Shown one piece after another: positions 9,244 to 18,041 of a DNA stretch of 64,000 nt; the first letter of the stretch is position 1, and each line of letters begins with the position of its first letter. The position numbers and the translations under genes are program-made. This stretch comes from Rhodobacteraceae bacterium Alg231-04 (GTDB lineage: Bacteria > Pseudomonadota > Alphaproteobacteria > Rhodobacterales > Rhodobacteraceae), in NCBI GenBank assembly GCA_900143635.1, contig FREY01000009.1, positions 124,001 through 188,000 on the forward strand, read 5' to 3'. The notes beneath the pieces are model-generated. The model was not told where the DNA came from. It did no database searches and worked only from the letters and a program-made list of their open reading frames with translations.

Positions 9244-10374
9244 TTACAGCGGTTCGATGTCGCCAAGCGCACGGGTCTCGTGGAAACCCTTTTGCCAGGC
9301 CTCAAAGGTGCCGGCCGAGATTGCCCCCCGCATACCCTCCATAATATCCTGAAAATACTGAAGGTTATGCCAGGTCAGCAACATTCCCGAGATCATCTCG
9401 TTCGAGCGGAATACATGGTGCAGATAGGCGCGCGAATAGTTTTGGCAGGCCGGGCAGGAACAGCTCTCGTCCAGCTGGCGCGGATCGTCCGCGTGGCGGG
9501 CGTTCTTGATGTTGACCACGCCCTGGCGGGTAAAGGCCTGACCGGTGCGCCCCGACCGCGATGGCAGCACGCAGTCCATCATGTCAACGCCGCGCGCCAC
9601 AGCACCTACGATGTCATCGGGTTTGCCAACGCCCATCAGGTAGCGCGGCTTATCGGTGGGCAGCATATCCGGCGCATAGTCCAGGCAGCCGAACATCGCC
9701 TCCTGCCCTTCGCCGACAGCCAGACCGCCGATTGCATAGCCTTCGAAACCAATCTTGGTCAGCGCCTCGGCACTTTCTTCGCGGAAATCCTGTTCCAGCC
9801 CACCCTGCTGGATGCCAAACAGCGCGTGGCCGGGACGATCGCCAAAAGCCTCGCGGCTGCGGTCCGCCCAGCGCATCGACAGGCGCATGCTCTCGGCAAT
9901 CCGCTTGCGATCTGCGGGCAGCGCAGGGCATTCGTCGAAACACATGACAATGTCAGAGCCCAGCAGCCGCTGGATCTCCATTGACCGTTCCGGGCTAAGC
10001 TCATGTTTGGAGCCGTCGATATGGCTTTTGAAGGTCACGCCTTCTTCGGTCAGCTTGCGCAGACCTGCCAGAGACATCACCTGAAACCCGCCTGAGTCGG
10101 TCAGGATCGGGCGTTCCCAGTTCATGAACTTGTGCAAGCCCCCCAACCGGTCGATGCGTTCGGCCGTGGGGCGCAGCATCAGGTGGTAAGTATTGCCGAG
10201 CAGAATGTCTGCACCGGTGGCGCGCACGCTTTCCGGCATCATTGCCTTCACGGTGGCAGCGGTGCCGACCGGCATAAAGGCCGGGGTGCGGATCTCGCCG
10301 CGTGGTGTGTTGATCACCCCGGTACGGGCCTTGCCGTCGGTGGCCTTCAGATCGAAGGAAAATTTGGCGGTCAT
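9244..10374 (-). CDS. tgt: Queuine tRNA-ribosyltransferase (TGT)
   Basis: This enzyme exchanges guanine-34 for preQ1 in tRNA-Asp/Asn/His/Tyr. Key motifs are present: the nucleophile/substrate region [31 protein letters not shown], the loop [17 protein letters not shown], the [12 protein letters not shown] motif, and the zinc site with [19 protein letters not shown] (three Cys and a His). I chose the internal ATG giving 376 residues (MTAKFSFDL...) because GAGGG sits seven bases upstream and this is the usual TGT length. A start nine codons further upstream lacks these signs. Confidence 0.95.
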   Translation of the reverse strand: MTAKFSFDLKATDGKARTGVINTPRGEIRTPAFMPVGTAATVKAMMPESVRATGADILLGNTYHLMLRPTAERIDRLGGLHKFMNWERPILTDSGGFQVMSLAGLRKLTEEGVTFKSHIDGSKHELSPERSMEIQRLLGSDIVMCFDECPALPADRKRIAESMRLSMRWADRSREAFGDRPGHALFGIQQGGLEQDFREESAEALTKIGFEGYAIGGLAVGEGQEAMFGCLDYAPDMLPTDKPRYLMGVGKPDDIVGAVARGVDMMDCVLPSRSGRTGQAFTRQGVVNIKNARHADDPRQLDESCSCPACQNYSRAYLHHVFRSNEMISGMLLTWHNLQYFQDIMEGMRGAISAGTFEAWQKGFHETRALGDIEPL

Positions 10375-10727
10375 GGTCCTACCCTCGCGAGATTTGCGCA
10401 AACCCGGTGCGTTTGCCTGATATTGCCCCCCAGTTCAACCCTTCTGTACCCTTGCCACCAGCGGTCGCTTGCCGCCATACAGGGTATTGAAAACGAGATT
10501 ATCAATCCTTAGATGTATACGATCGTATACCAAAGCAGACCACATTGAAGAAAACTGATAGACCATCCACTGATCCGGGCAGGCCCCCAGACGATCAAGG
10601 CCCCGCGCCGATTGATCTCGATGCTGCGCCCGTCGACCCTTCGGTGCCAACAGCCAGTGATCTCCCCGGTAGTATCCCCGGTGATCCCTTTGGCGACCCG
10701 CACCCCGAACAACTCATAGGACCTTAC
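10375..10727. other. Intergenic region between tgt and the SPFH gene, with a 16-bp palindrome
   Basis: These 353 bases hold the divergent promoters of tgt and the SPFH-NfeD operon. The notable element is a perfect 16-bp palindrome at 10515-10530. Downstream of it a TTG-initiated frame runs into the SPFH gene and encodes an Asp/Pro-rich segment; I do not think it is translated because the internal ATG at 10728 has the better ribosome-binding site. Confidence 0.5.
10515..10530. promoter_or_regulatory. Perfect 16-bp palindrome GTATACGATCGTATAC, candidate operator
   Basis: The sequence equals its own reverse complement over 16 bases with no spacer. It lies 213 bases before the SPFH ATG and 141 bases before the tgt ATG. 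GTATAC half-sites of this kind are bound by GntR/FadR-type dimers, but no regulator gene is adjacent, so the binding protein is unknown. Confidence 0.5.
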
Positions 10728-11618
10728 ATGAACGAAGATATGATCCTCGACCTTCTTTCCGGCAATCTCCTTTACCTGCTGGGGGCCGCCTTCCTTATCC
10801 TTGTGGTGCTGAAAGGCATCCGCATTGTGCCACAGTCCGAAAAATACGTGGTCGAACGGTTTGGCCGCCTGCATTCGGTGCTTGGGCCGGGCATCAACTT
10901 CATCGTGCCTTTCCTCGATGTGGCGCGCCACAAAATCTCGATTCTGGAGCGCCAGCTGCCCAACGCGACGCAGGACGCCATCACCAAGGACAACGTGCTG
11001 GTGCAGATCGACACCTCGGTGTTCTACCGCATTCTTGAGCCGGAAAAGACAGTCTACCGGATCCGCGATGTGGACGGTGCGATCTCAACCACTGTTGCAG
11101 GCATCGTGCGGGCCGAGATCGGCAAGATGGATCTGGACGAAGTACAATCCAACCGCGCCCAGCTGATCGGGCAGATTCAAAACAGCGTCGAAAGCGCGGT
11201 AGACGACTGGGGCATCGAAGTGACCCGTGCCGAGATTCTGGACGTGAACCTCGATCAGGCGACGCGCGACGCCATGCTGCAGCAGCTGAACGCCGAACGC
11301 GCCCGCCGCGCCCAGGTGACCGAGGCCGAAGGTTCAAAACGCGCGGTTGAGCTGAACGCCGAAGCCGAGCTTTATGCCGCTGAACAGATCGCCAAGGCGC
11401 GGCGCATTCAGGCCGACGCCGAAGCCTATGCCACCGAGGTCGTCGCCCAGGCGATCAAGGTCAACGGTATTGAGGCAGCCCAGTATCAGGTGGCCCTGAA
11501 ACAGGTCGAAGCGCTGAGCGCGCTGGGGGCCGGCGAAGGCAACCAGACTGTGGTTCTGCCCGCCAACGCGCTGGATGCCTTTGGTGACGCCTTCAAGATG
11601 CTGACAGGACGCAAGTGA
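10728..11618 (+). CDS. SPFH/Band-7 (stomatin/prohibitin-like) membrane protein
   Basis: A 296-residue SPFH protein, cytoplasmic or periplasmic face-anchored by an N-terminal membrane segment (LLYLLGAAFLILVVLKG). The Band-7 domain starts with the signature RIVPQSEKYVVERFGRLHSVLGPG and contains LERQLPNATQDAITKDNVLV. A long Ala/Glu/Arg coiled-coil follows (RARRAQVTEAEGSKRAVEL). Such proteins oligomerise into membrane microdomain scaffolds. The start is set at an ATG with TAGGA six bases upstream; an upstream in-frame TTG would add 61 Asp/Pro-rich residues. It is co-transcribed with an NfeD-like gene through a TGATG overlap, a classic SPFH-NfeD pairing. Confidence 0.9.
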   Translation: MNEDMILDLLSGNLLYLLGAAFLILVVLKGIRIVPQSEKYVVERFGRLHSVLGPGINFIVPFLDVARHKISILERQLPNATQDAITKDNVLVQIDTSVFYRILEPEKTVYRIRDVDGAISTTVAGIVRAEIGKMDLDEVQSNRAQLIGQIQNSVESAVDDWGIEVTRAEILDVNLDQATRDAMLQQLNAERARRAQVTEAEGSKRAVELNAEAELYAAEQIAKARRIQADAEAYATEVVAQAIKVNGIEAAQYQVALKQVEALSALGAGEGNQTVVLPANALDAFGDAFKMLTGRK

Positions 11619-11896
11619 TGGATACAGCCTTCTGGACACTCTGGTGGGTCTGGGGCGCCGCGGCGCTGCTGCTGGCCATCGTAGAGATCATGGTACCGGG
11701 TTTTATCTTCCTCGGTTTTGCCATTGGCGCGGCAGGTGTGATGTTGTTCCTGCTGGTCACCGGCATGGCCCCCGGTCTGCCTGTTCTGCTGCTGATCTTT
11801 GCGGCCTTGTCACTGGCCGCATGGCTGGTTCTACGCCGCCTGTTTGCGCTGCCAAAGGGTCAGGTGAAAACCTTTGATCACGACATCAACGACTGA
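11618..11896 (+). CDS. NfeD-like membrane protein (short form)
   Basis: A 92-residue protein with two to three hydrophobic helices (LWWVWGAAALLLAIVEIM, FAIGAAGVMLFLLV, LLLIFAALSLAAWLVL) and a short polar tail. The IVEIMVPGFIFLGFAIGA motif is typical of short NfeD proteins, which partner with SPFH scaffolds. The soluble OB-fold domain of longer NfeD proteins is essentially absent. Its ATG overlaps the stop of the SPFH gene (TGATG), indicating coupled translation. Confidence 0.85.
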   Translation: MDTAFWTLWWVWGAAALLLAIVEIMVPGFIFLGFAIGAAGVMLFLLVTGMAPGLPVLLLIFAALSLAAWLVLRRLFALPKGQVKTFDHDIND

Positions 11897-11922
11897 CAGA
11901 AACTGTCCGGATCAATGCAAAT

Positions 11923-11948
11923 GGGCGGCGCAATGCGCCGCCCTTTTT
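11923..11948 (+). terminator. Terminator of the SPFH-NfeD operon
   Basis: GGGCGGCGC pairs with GCGCCGCCC across a three-base AAT loop and is followed by TTTTT. It lies 27 bases after the NfeD stop and also separates it from the converging outer-membrane gene. Confidence 0.9.
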
Positions 11949-11970
11949 CTCTCAGGCCACGGTGTGGCAG

Positions 11971-12783
11971 TCAGAAACGGAAACTGACCCCAACAAGCGG
12001 ACCAGATGTCACCGTGTCATATTTGAAATAGGACGAGGTGCCGGAGGTGCCGGTTTCATAGTCCACGCCGGTGGCCCGATACATGAACACGATGGACGTG
12101 TTTTCCCAACCGTCATAGGCACCACCAAGCGCAGCCTGCCAGGCGAAATCAGAGGCCACCCCGAAACCACCAATGTCAGCCATGGCAATGACCCGCCATT
12201 CGTCAGACAATCGGCGCTGCCATTTCACACCCACCATCGGATCAACCCAGGTTTCTTTTCGGTTGAGCGTCACCGGACCAGCAGTGAGTATGGTGTTATG
12301 CTCAAGTTTCCAGCGCCGGATACCGGCGTAGAAATCAAAGATGTCTTCGGACCTTTCCACCCGGTAGGTGGCGGCCACATCCAGGACAGCCTGATCAATA
12401 TCCACATCCACATCGCCCAGCGGGCTGCTTGCCCCGGATCCCAAGTTCATCATCGAATAATCAACATAAAATCCATAACCGCTCTCATGCGTTGCCTCGA
12501 AACGCGCCAGGAAGGCCGCCTCGAGGTTCTCGAAAATGGTGCCCGGATCAACGCTGACATCGCCGCCAACACGGCCCAGCGACGTGCTGCCGTCAATGGA
12601 TGGCGCAAAGAAATAGGGCTGAAATTCAAACTGCCAGGGTTTCTGAGACCTTGACGCGGCTGCCACGGCCGCTGTCTCGGCAGTCGGACTGTCTGTCTCC
12701 TCTGCCAGGGCAGTCGCAGGTGCGCAGATTGCAAACAGGCCGGCAGCCACTACACAGGATTTCAATTCTTGGATCGACACCAT
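11971..12783 (-). CDS. Putative outer-membrane beta-barrel protein
   Basis: A 270-residue exported protein. With the ATG preceded by AGGAG at ten bases, the N-terminus (MVSIQELKSCVVAAGLFAI...ATALAEE) is a signal peptide cleaved near residue 27. After a Ser/Ala/Thr linker the rest alternates polar and aromatic residues as in a beta-barrel (WQFEFQPYFFAPSIDGS, GYGFYVDYSMMNLG, YFKYDTVTSGPLVGVSFRF) and ends with Phe, the usual outer-membrane C-terminal residue. I do not recognise the specific family or substrate. An upstream in-frame start would add 24 residues and hide the signal peptide. Confidence 0.75.
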   Translation of the reverse strand: MVSIQELKSCVVAAGLFAICAPATALAEETDSPTAETAAVAAASRSQKPWQFEFQPYFFAPSIDGSTSLGRVGGDVSVDPGTIFENLEAAFLARFEATHESGYGFYVDYSMMNLGSGASSPLGDVDVDIDQAVLDVAATYRVERSEDIFDFYAGIRRWKLEHNTILTAGPVTLNRKETWVDPMVGVKWQRRLSDEWRVIAMADIGGFGVASDFAWQAALGGAYDGWENTSIVFMYRATGVDYETGTSGTSSYFKYDTVTSGPLVGVSFRF

Positions 12784-13249
12784 CGAAAAAACACTCCTGA
12801 ACACAATTGGATGGCACAGGCTGACCACCCCGAAAAACACAACACAGGCCTGCAATAGCCCTCTGGGCTGCCCTTATGTATAGCGCAGCCGCGGCGCCAG
12901 TACAGTGTTTCCCCGCGGGCCAAATTCCACGCAACCGCCCCCGCGCGGGCAAAAGACACTGGCGCCTTTGCCTCCCCACTCCCCGTCGCCGCCACGGCCC
13001 TTCGGTTTGCTGTTTGGGCGACCAATGCCAGCACAGCAAAACAATTTATTTTCTATGCCCGGCCTGCCCTTTCTGAGCCTATTTCTGTGCGATTTCAATC
13101 TGCTCCTCGGTTACAATCGCAGCAGGCCACGCCAGAGATGACCAGCAAACAACACATAATACTCTGGGATTTCTTCTGAATGCGCTATTTCAGAACCCCA
13201 TATCCCCACCCCAATCCCAATTTGAGACAAAGCTTTGTGGAGGGCCCCC
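12784..13249. other. Intergenic region, no gene seen
   Basis: These 466 bases separate two divergently transcribed genes and must contain both promoters. Short ORFs in several frames have no ribosome-binding site and no recognisable motifs. A stretch around 12990-13080 is noticeably more AT-rich than its surroundings. Confidence 0.5.
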
Positions 13250-14638
13250 ATGTCAGAACTGCGTTCACACCCGGACAACCTGCGCTTTGGCTGCTCAGAC
13301 GGTGAAACCCTGCTTGAGGCCGCACTGCGTGCAGGGCTGCCAATGGCCCATGTCTGCGGTGGAAACGCAAAATGCTCGACCTGCCGGATCTGGGTCATGC
13401 AGGGCGCGGCCAGCTGCCCGGCGCGAAACAGGGTCGAACGGCAGCTGGCGGACCAACTTGGCCTTGATCCGCAAATCCGCCTCGCCTGCCAGCTGCGCCC
13501 CAGCGGCAATCTGTCGTTCCGGCGGCTGGTGCTGGATGAAACCGATCTGATCATGGCCAGCCAGCTGGAGGGGCGGCGCACGTCCAAGGCAGGAGAACTG
13601 CGCAAAGTAGCGATCTTTTTCTCTGATATTCAGGGTTTTACCGGTCTCTCCGAAGACTTGCTGCCCTATGACGTGATGTATCTGCTGAACCGGTATTTTG
13701 CCCAAACCGGCGAAGTCGTGGAGGCAAACCGCGGCTATATCGACAAATTCATCGGCGACGGAATGATGGCCCTGTTTGGTATGAACGGCGAAGCGGACGC
13801 GCCGTTGCGGGCGGTCAATGCCGGGCTACAGTGTCTCGCCGCGGCGGACCGGATGCGCCCTTTTTTCAAGAACATGTATGACATCAGCTTTGACATCCGC
13901 ATCGGTATCCACTGGGGCGAAGCGGTGATCGGATCGCTGGGCGCACCGGGGCATGAACGGCTGACTGCGGTTGGCGACGCGGTCAACATGGCCAGCCGCA
14001 CCGAAAGCGCCAATAAAGAGGCCGGCACCCGGCTGTTGATCACCGATACGCTCTATGCGCAGGTCGAACAGGCCGTCGAGGTGGCCGATTTCATCCGCGT
14101 CCGCCTGCCCGGCACCTCGGAACGTCATACCCTGCACGAGGTTGCCCGGCTGACGCCAGAAGCCATGGTCGGGCTGACGGGCATACAGAAGCAGGATCAA
14201 CGGCGCTTTGCGGGCCGCGACTGGACGCGGCTCATGGCCTCGGCCGACCTTCCCGAAGGCCAGCACCGGGTCGTCGCCCGCGATGACTTTGATCTGATTC
14301 TGATACGTAACAACGGCCGGGTCATTGCTTTCAACAACGCCTGCCCGCATGTGAACCTGCCCTTTTTCAACCGGCACGAGGATCTGAATGATCCGGACGC
14401 CCTGCGCCCGGACGAAAGCACTGTCAAAGGCAGCACATTGTCCTGTCGCTGGCACAACAGCCGCTTTGATCTGATCACCGGAGAGGTGATCAGCTGGTGT
14501 GACCTCTTGCAAGAGGACGGGACGTCGGAAGGTATGGAAATGCTGGGCGATATCTCAAAAAACCGGGCACCGCTAAAGACCTACAGCGTCCACGAATGGG
14601 ACGGGATGCTGTGGGCGGCCTTGCCGCCCATGCCCTGA
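13250..14638 (+). CDS. Ferredoxin (2Fe-2S)-class III adenylate/guanylate cyclase-Rieske fusion
   Basis: A 462-residue protein with three domains. Residues 1-90 are a plant-type 2Fe-2S ferredoxin with C36, C42, C45 and C80 (C-x5-C-x2-C-x34-C; VCGGNAKCSTC, LACQL). Residues about 110-290 are a class III nucleotide cyclase with metal-binding VAIFFSDIQGFTGL, YIDKFIGDGMMALFG and VGDAVNMASRTES; the Lys in IDKFIGDG and Asp in AVGDAVN suit ATP. Residues about 310-455 have a Rieske-type motif: CPH in FNNACPHVNLP and CRWH in LSCRWHNSRFDL. The protein is soluble. Redox control of cAMP production is an inference. The ATG has GGAGGG five bases upstream; a GTG five codons earlier is less likely. Confidence 0.85.
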   Translation: MSELRSHPDNLRFGCSDGETLLEAALRAGLPMAHVCGGNAKCSTCRIWVMQGAASCPARNRVERQLADQLGLDPQIRLACQLRPSGNLSFRRLVLDETDLIMASQLEGRRTSKAGELRKVAIFFSDIQGFTGLSEDLLPYDVMYLLNRYFAQTGEVVEANRGYIDKFIGDGMMALFGMNGEADAPLRAVNAGLQCLAAADRMRPFFKNMYDISFDIRIGIHWGEAVIGSLGAPGHERLTAVGDAVNMASRTESANKEAGTRLLITDTLYAQVEQAVEVADFIRVRLPGTSERHTLHEVARLTPEAMVGLTGIQKQDQRRFAGRDWTRLMASADLPEGQHRVVARDDFDLILIRNNGRVIAFNNACPHVNLPFFNRHEDLNDPDALRPDESTVKGSTLSCRWHNSRFDLITGEVISWCDLLQEDGTSEGMEMLGDISKNRAPLKTYSVHEWDGMLWAALPPMP

Positions 14639-14647
14639 TGTGCCGGT

Positions 14648-15838
14648 TCAGGCCGGCGCCGAGCAGGAAGCCCGCCCCGAAAACCGCTGTGCCGCCAGCG
14701 CCATGACCAAGCCCACACCAATGATCACGGCCAAAGCCCTGTCCAGCCCCCAAACTTCGGCCAGGCCCGCAATCAGCACAGGCCCCAGCAGGAAGCCCGA
14801 ATAGCCGGCAACTGACACAAATGAGATCCCCGCCCCCTGCGGCAACCCATCCATCTGCCCCGCCACCGAAAAGATCACAGGGATAAGATTGGCGACACCA
14901 AGGCCGCAGATGGCCAGCCCTGCCATCTGCACTGCCAATACCGGGACAAACAGAACGAGCCCCATGCCGACCGCCAAAAGGATCCCGCTCGAAAAAACCA
15001 CCCTGCGGCGGCCCAGACGCATCACCAGCCGGTCGCCAAACAGGCGCGCCAGAATCATCAGCGCCGCATAAGACGCAAACCCAAGCGGCGCATAGGTGGC
15101 ACCTGCGCGGGTGTACTCTTGCAGATACAGCGTGCTCCAATCTGCAATGCCGCCCTCACTCATCATCGTCAGGAAGGACAAAAGCCCCAAGAGCATCAGC
15201 CCGCGATTGCGAAACATGGCGCGGCCATCCGCAGCCTGCGGCTGATCGCCCGAAGGCGTAGATTGCGCCGTCTTGACCGTTGTGCGGTCAGACAGAAGGC
15301 TGGGAAACAGCACCGATGCCACGGCGCAGATCGCCAGCAGCAATAACACGGACTGGGCCAGCGGCCCCAGCCCCAGCCAGGCCCCGCCAAAGGTCCACAG
15401 CGCTCCGACAAAGGCACCAATACTGAACCATGCGTGCAAAAAGGACATCATCGGACGCTGGTTTGTCTTTTCCAGAAGCGCCGCCTGCTGGTTCATGGTC
15501 ACATCCATCGCCCCGGTGCCCGCACCCAGCAATACAACGGCAAGGATCAGCCAGGGTAGCGACGGCGCAAGAAACACCAATGGCAGCGCCACAGCAAATC
15601 CAAGGGCTGACAGCATCGACAACCCGCGGCTGCCCAGTCTCGACACCAGGATGCCGGCACCGGTCATGAAGGCCACCGCCCCACCCGCCATAAACAACAG
15701 CACCGTGCCCAGAGCCGCCTCGCCGAGAGAGAAGGCGGATTTTACGTGCGGAATATTCGTGGCCCAGACGCCAAACACGACGCCATTGATCAAGAACAGG
15801 AAAGAAATTGCCGCCAGCGCGCGGGTTTGGTTATTCAT
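14648..15838 (-). CDS. MFS transporter
   Basis: A 396-residue integral membrane protein with about twelve hydrophobic segments in two halves. The first loops show FGVWATNIPHVKSAFSL and the A-motif-like GAGILVSRLGSRGLSM after helix 2, with a repeat as FGDRLVMRLGRRRVVFSS in the second half. It resembles the FucP/YbjJ-like branch of the major facilitator superfamily; the substrate is not evident. It converges on the cyclase fusion gene (nine bases between stops) and is unlikely to be functionally linked to it. Confidence 0.85.
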   Translation of the reverse strand: MNNQTRALAAISFLFLINGVVFGVWATNIPHVKSAFSLGEAALGTVLLFMAGGAVAFMTGAGILVSRLGSRGLSMLSALGFAVALPLVFLAPSLPWLILAVVLLGAGTGAMDVTMNQQAALLEKTNQRPMMSFLHAWFSIGAFVGALWTFGGAWLGLGPLAQSVLLLLAICAVASVLFPSLLSDRTTVKTAQSTPSGDQPQAADGRAMFRNRGLMLLGLLSFLTMMSEGGIADWSTLYLQEYTRAGATYAPLGFASYAALMILARLFGDRLVMRLGRRRVVFSSGILLAVGMGLVLFVPVLAVQMAGLAICGLGVANLIPVIFSVAGQMDGLPQGAGISFVSVAGYSGFLLGPVLIAGLAEVWGLDRALAVIIGVGLVMALAAQRFSGRASCSAPA

Positions 15839-16040
15839 CGGACCCTCCGGAAATAGTCCAAAGTAAAATGGTCATGAAAATGTTCACGCGAACGGTGGTC
15901 AAGATCACCTATTTCCGCAAGCCGATTCGACACGAGTTAGACAATATGAAACCGCCAATCATCTTCCTTTACCGCCACCTCTGGACCCCGCCGCAGCGTT
16001 TCCCTATATAATCGGTCAGGTAACGAAGCCCGAGGCCATA

Positions 16041-16403
16041 ATGACCAATACCTCCGAACCGCTAGAAGGGGCGCCGCTGATCGCGCCCTCCTCTGTCAGC
16101 CACGCTCTGTATGAGCCCGTGGTCGAGGCCTGCCGCAGCGTTTATGACCCGGAAATTCCGGTCAATATTTACGAACTGGGCTTGATTTACACCATTGATA
16201 TCAATGATGAAAACGATGTGAAAATCATCATGACCCTGACTGCGCCGGGCTGCCCGGTGGCCGGTGAGATGCCCGGCTGGATCGTCGATGCGGTCTCGCC
16301 GCTGGATGGGATCAAATCCGTCGATGTGGAAATCACCTGGGATCCGCCCTGGGGGATGGAGATGATGTCAGACGAGGCCCGGCTCGAACTGGGTTTCATG
16401 TGA
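16041..16403 (+). CDS. SUF-associated DUF59/MIP18 family Fe-S assembly protein (SufT-like)
   Basis: A 120-residue protein with the DUF59 core: VVEACRSVYDPEIPVNIYELGLIY, then KIIMTLTAPGCPVAGEMPGWI with the conserved cysteine, then VDVEITWDPPWGMEMMSDEAR. This form is the SUF-system auxiliary that helps mature Fe-S proteins. It has an N-terminal extension of about 20 residues. The gene is followed by a terminator and then by an A-type Fe-S carrier gene, which often accompanies it at the end of suf operons; no other suf genes are in the window. Confidence 0.85.
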   Translation: MTNTSEPLEGAPLIAPSSVSHALYEPVVEACRSVYDPEIPVNIYELGLIYTIDINDENDVKIIMTLTAPGCPVAGEMPGWIVDAVSPLDGIKSVDVEITWDPPWGMEMMSDEARLELGFM

Positions 16404-16408
16404 CCGCG

Positions 16409-16434
16409 AGCAGCCCTTTGGGGCTGCTTTTTTT
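16409..16434 (+). terminator. Terminator after the SufT-like gene
   Basis: AGCAGCCC pairs with GGGCTGCT across a TTTG loop, followed by seven T residues including the stem end. It begins five bases after the stop codon. Confidence 0.92.
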
Positions 16435-16596
16435 CTGACGCCGCACTTTGGCTCCTCTCTCAGGGTGCGCGCATTGCCGCAGCCACCGCGTTAATTCGCA
16501 CATCATATTTACATGTTATTCACCCAAGGCCCCGCCTGCGGGGTTGAGCCGTCACCGAGGCCGCCCTAAATAGGGTTTAAGTGTAAGGAGACCCCC

Positions 16597-16959
16597 ATGT
16601 TCGGCATTCCCGGCAAACAGGCTGTGACCATAACGCCCAAAGCGGCGGCGCAAATCCGCAAACTGATGGATCAGGCCGGTCACGCAGGCCTGCGCATCGG
16701 CGTCAAAAAAGGCGGCTGTGCGGGCATGGAATACACCATGGAATATGTCGATCAGGCCGACCCCAACGACGAAACCGTCGAACAGGACGGCGCCTGTGTG
16801 ATGATTGCGCCAATGGCGCAGATGTTCCTGTTCGGAACCGAGATCGACTATGAGGTCTCGCTGCTTGAAGCGAGTTTCAAGTTCAACAATCCCAATGTTG
16901 CCGATGCCTGCGGCTGCGGCGAATCGATCAGCTTCAAGGATGTTGCAACCGGGGTTTGA
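16597..16959 (+). CDS. A-type iron-sulfur cluster carrier (SufA/IscA/ErpA family)
   Basis: A 120-residue A-type carrier that passes Fe-S clusters to apoproteins. The three conserved cysteines are present: one in KKGGCAGMEYTMEYVD and two in the C-terminal ADACGCGESISF. The N-terminus ITPKAAAQIRKLMDQAG is typical. AAGGAG lies six bases before the ATG. I cannot assign SufA rather than ErpA from sequence alone. It has its own promoter space, separated from the SufT-like gene by a terminator. Confidence 0.92.
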   Translation: MFGIPGKQAVTITPKAAAQIRKLMDQAGHAGLRIGVKKGGCAGMEYTMEYVDQADPNDETVEQDGACVMIAPMAQMFLFGTEIDYEVSLLEASFKFNNPNVADACGCGESISFKDVATGV

Positions 16960-16995
16960 TCCTGCCGGATGTACCCTGTCTCATTGTTCGGCTGA

Positions 16996-17940
16996 TCAGT
17001 CGACCTTGGGTGTTTCTGCCCCCGCTAGATGCAGATAGGTCTCGTTGAACCGCTTGGCCAGATGATCACCGGCCAGAACAATCTGCCCTGACCCCACCGG
17101 GGCAACATTGGTGTCAAACGACGGATTCAGGAACAGCGGCACCGACAGACGTTCGGATGCGCTGCCGCGCACCCGGTGCAGCGTCGCCTTGGCCGCACCA
17201 GCGGTCCACATCTCCAGCATCTCGCCGAAATTGATCACAAAGGCACCGGGGTCCACCTGCACCGGCAGCCAGCTGCCATCCGCCATCTGCACCTCCAGCC
17301 CCGGCTGGCCGCCGGTCGCCAGCAAAGTCAGGCAGCCGTAATCCGTGTGGGCCGCAATGCCAAAATCCTTATCGCCCGCCCAATCTGGGCGCGGCGGATA
17401 GTAGTTGCCACGCAGCAGCGCCATCGGGCGGCGAAAGGCCTCGTCAAACAGGCGGCTGTCAGCCCCGATTGCCTCGGCGATGGCCGCCAGCAACACCTGC
17501 CCCACCGCCATCGCATCGTCGAAATAGGCTTCAACGTCACGGCGAAACTCCGGCAGGGCCTCTGGCCAGAGGTTCGGCGCATAGACCGCCAGCTGCCTTG
17601 CCGCCATCGGATCACCAGCGTCCAGTTCAAGGCCGCAATCAAAGACTTCTTTGTAGTCGGGATTGGCGTCGGGATCGACCTGCTCGGACCCCGAAGCACC
17701 CCAGCCGCGATTGGCACCGGTGCGCGCCATATCCACGGTCGCCTTGACGCTGTCGGGTAGCAGGAAAAACTGCCGATAGGCCGCCATCACCCGCGCAATC
17801 CGCTCTGCGTCCAACCCCGTGTTGGTGATGGTCAGAAAGCCGATCTCGCGCACAGCCTGCCCCAGGCGGGCCATCTCTATTGCATCACCAGCCGCAATAC
17901 GGGCCATGTCCAATCGGGGGATCGCTGCGATGGTTTCCAT
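16996..17940 (-). CDS. Isopenicillin-N-synthase-like 2-oxoglutarate/Fe(II) dioxygenase
   Basis: A 314-residue non-haem iron oxygenase. The N-terminal DIOX_N-like part reads [20 protein letters not shown]. The C-terminal jelly roll has the iron ligands HTD ([17 protein letters not shown]) and the distal His in [19 protein letters not shown]. The R-x-S that binds 2-oxoglutarate follows in that same stretch. The family includes isopenicillin N synthase, ethylene-forming and flavone-type oxygenases; most bacterial members of this size have unknown substrates. It is divergent from tpiA. Confidence 0.88.
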   Translation of the reverse strand: METIAAIPRLDMARIAAGDAIEMARLGQAVREIGFLTITNTGLDAERIARVMAAYRQFFLLPDSVKATVDMARTGANRGWGASGSEQVDPDANPDYKEVFDCGLELDAGDPMAARQLAVYAPNLWPEALPEFRRDVEAYFDDAMAVGQVLLAAIAEAIGADSRLFDEAFRRPMALLRGNYYPPRPDWAGDKDFGIAAHTDYGCLTLLATGGQPGLEVQMADGSWLPVQVDPGAFVINFGEMLEMWTAGAAKATLHRVRGSASERLSVPLFLNPSFDTNVAPVGSGQIVLAGDHLAKRFNETYLHLAGAETPKVD

Positions 17941-18041
17941 CAGCCCACTCCAGAAACGTTACCGGTAACACGCTGGCGCGATTGCCCCTGAGCGCGCGCG
18001 GTGCTACCACAGCCGCGCTAGCAATTACAGGGGGTCATCCG

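Noticed and set aside
10545-10727. 61-codon N-terminal extension of the SPFH protein
   Set aside because: It needs a TTG start without Shine-Dalgarno, and is Asp/Pro-rich without family similarity. The ATG at 10728 has a better site and gives the normal length.
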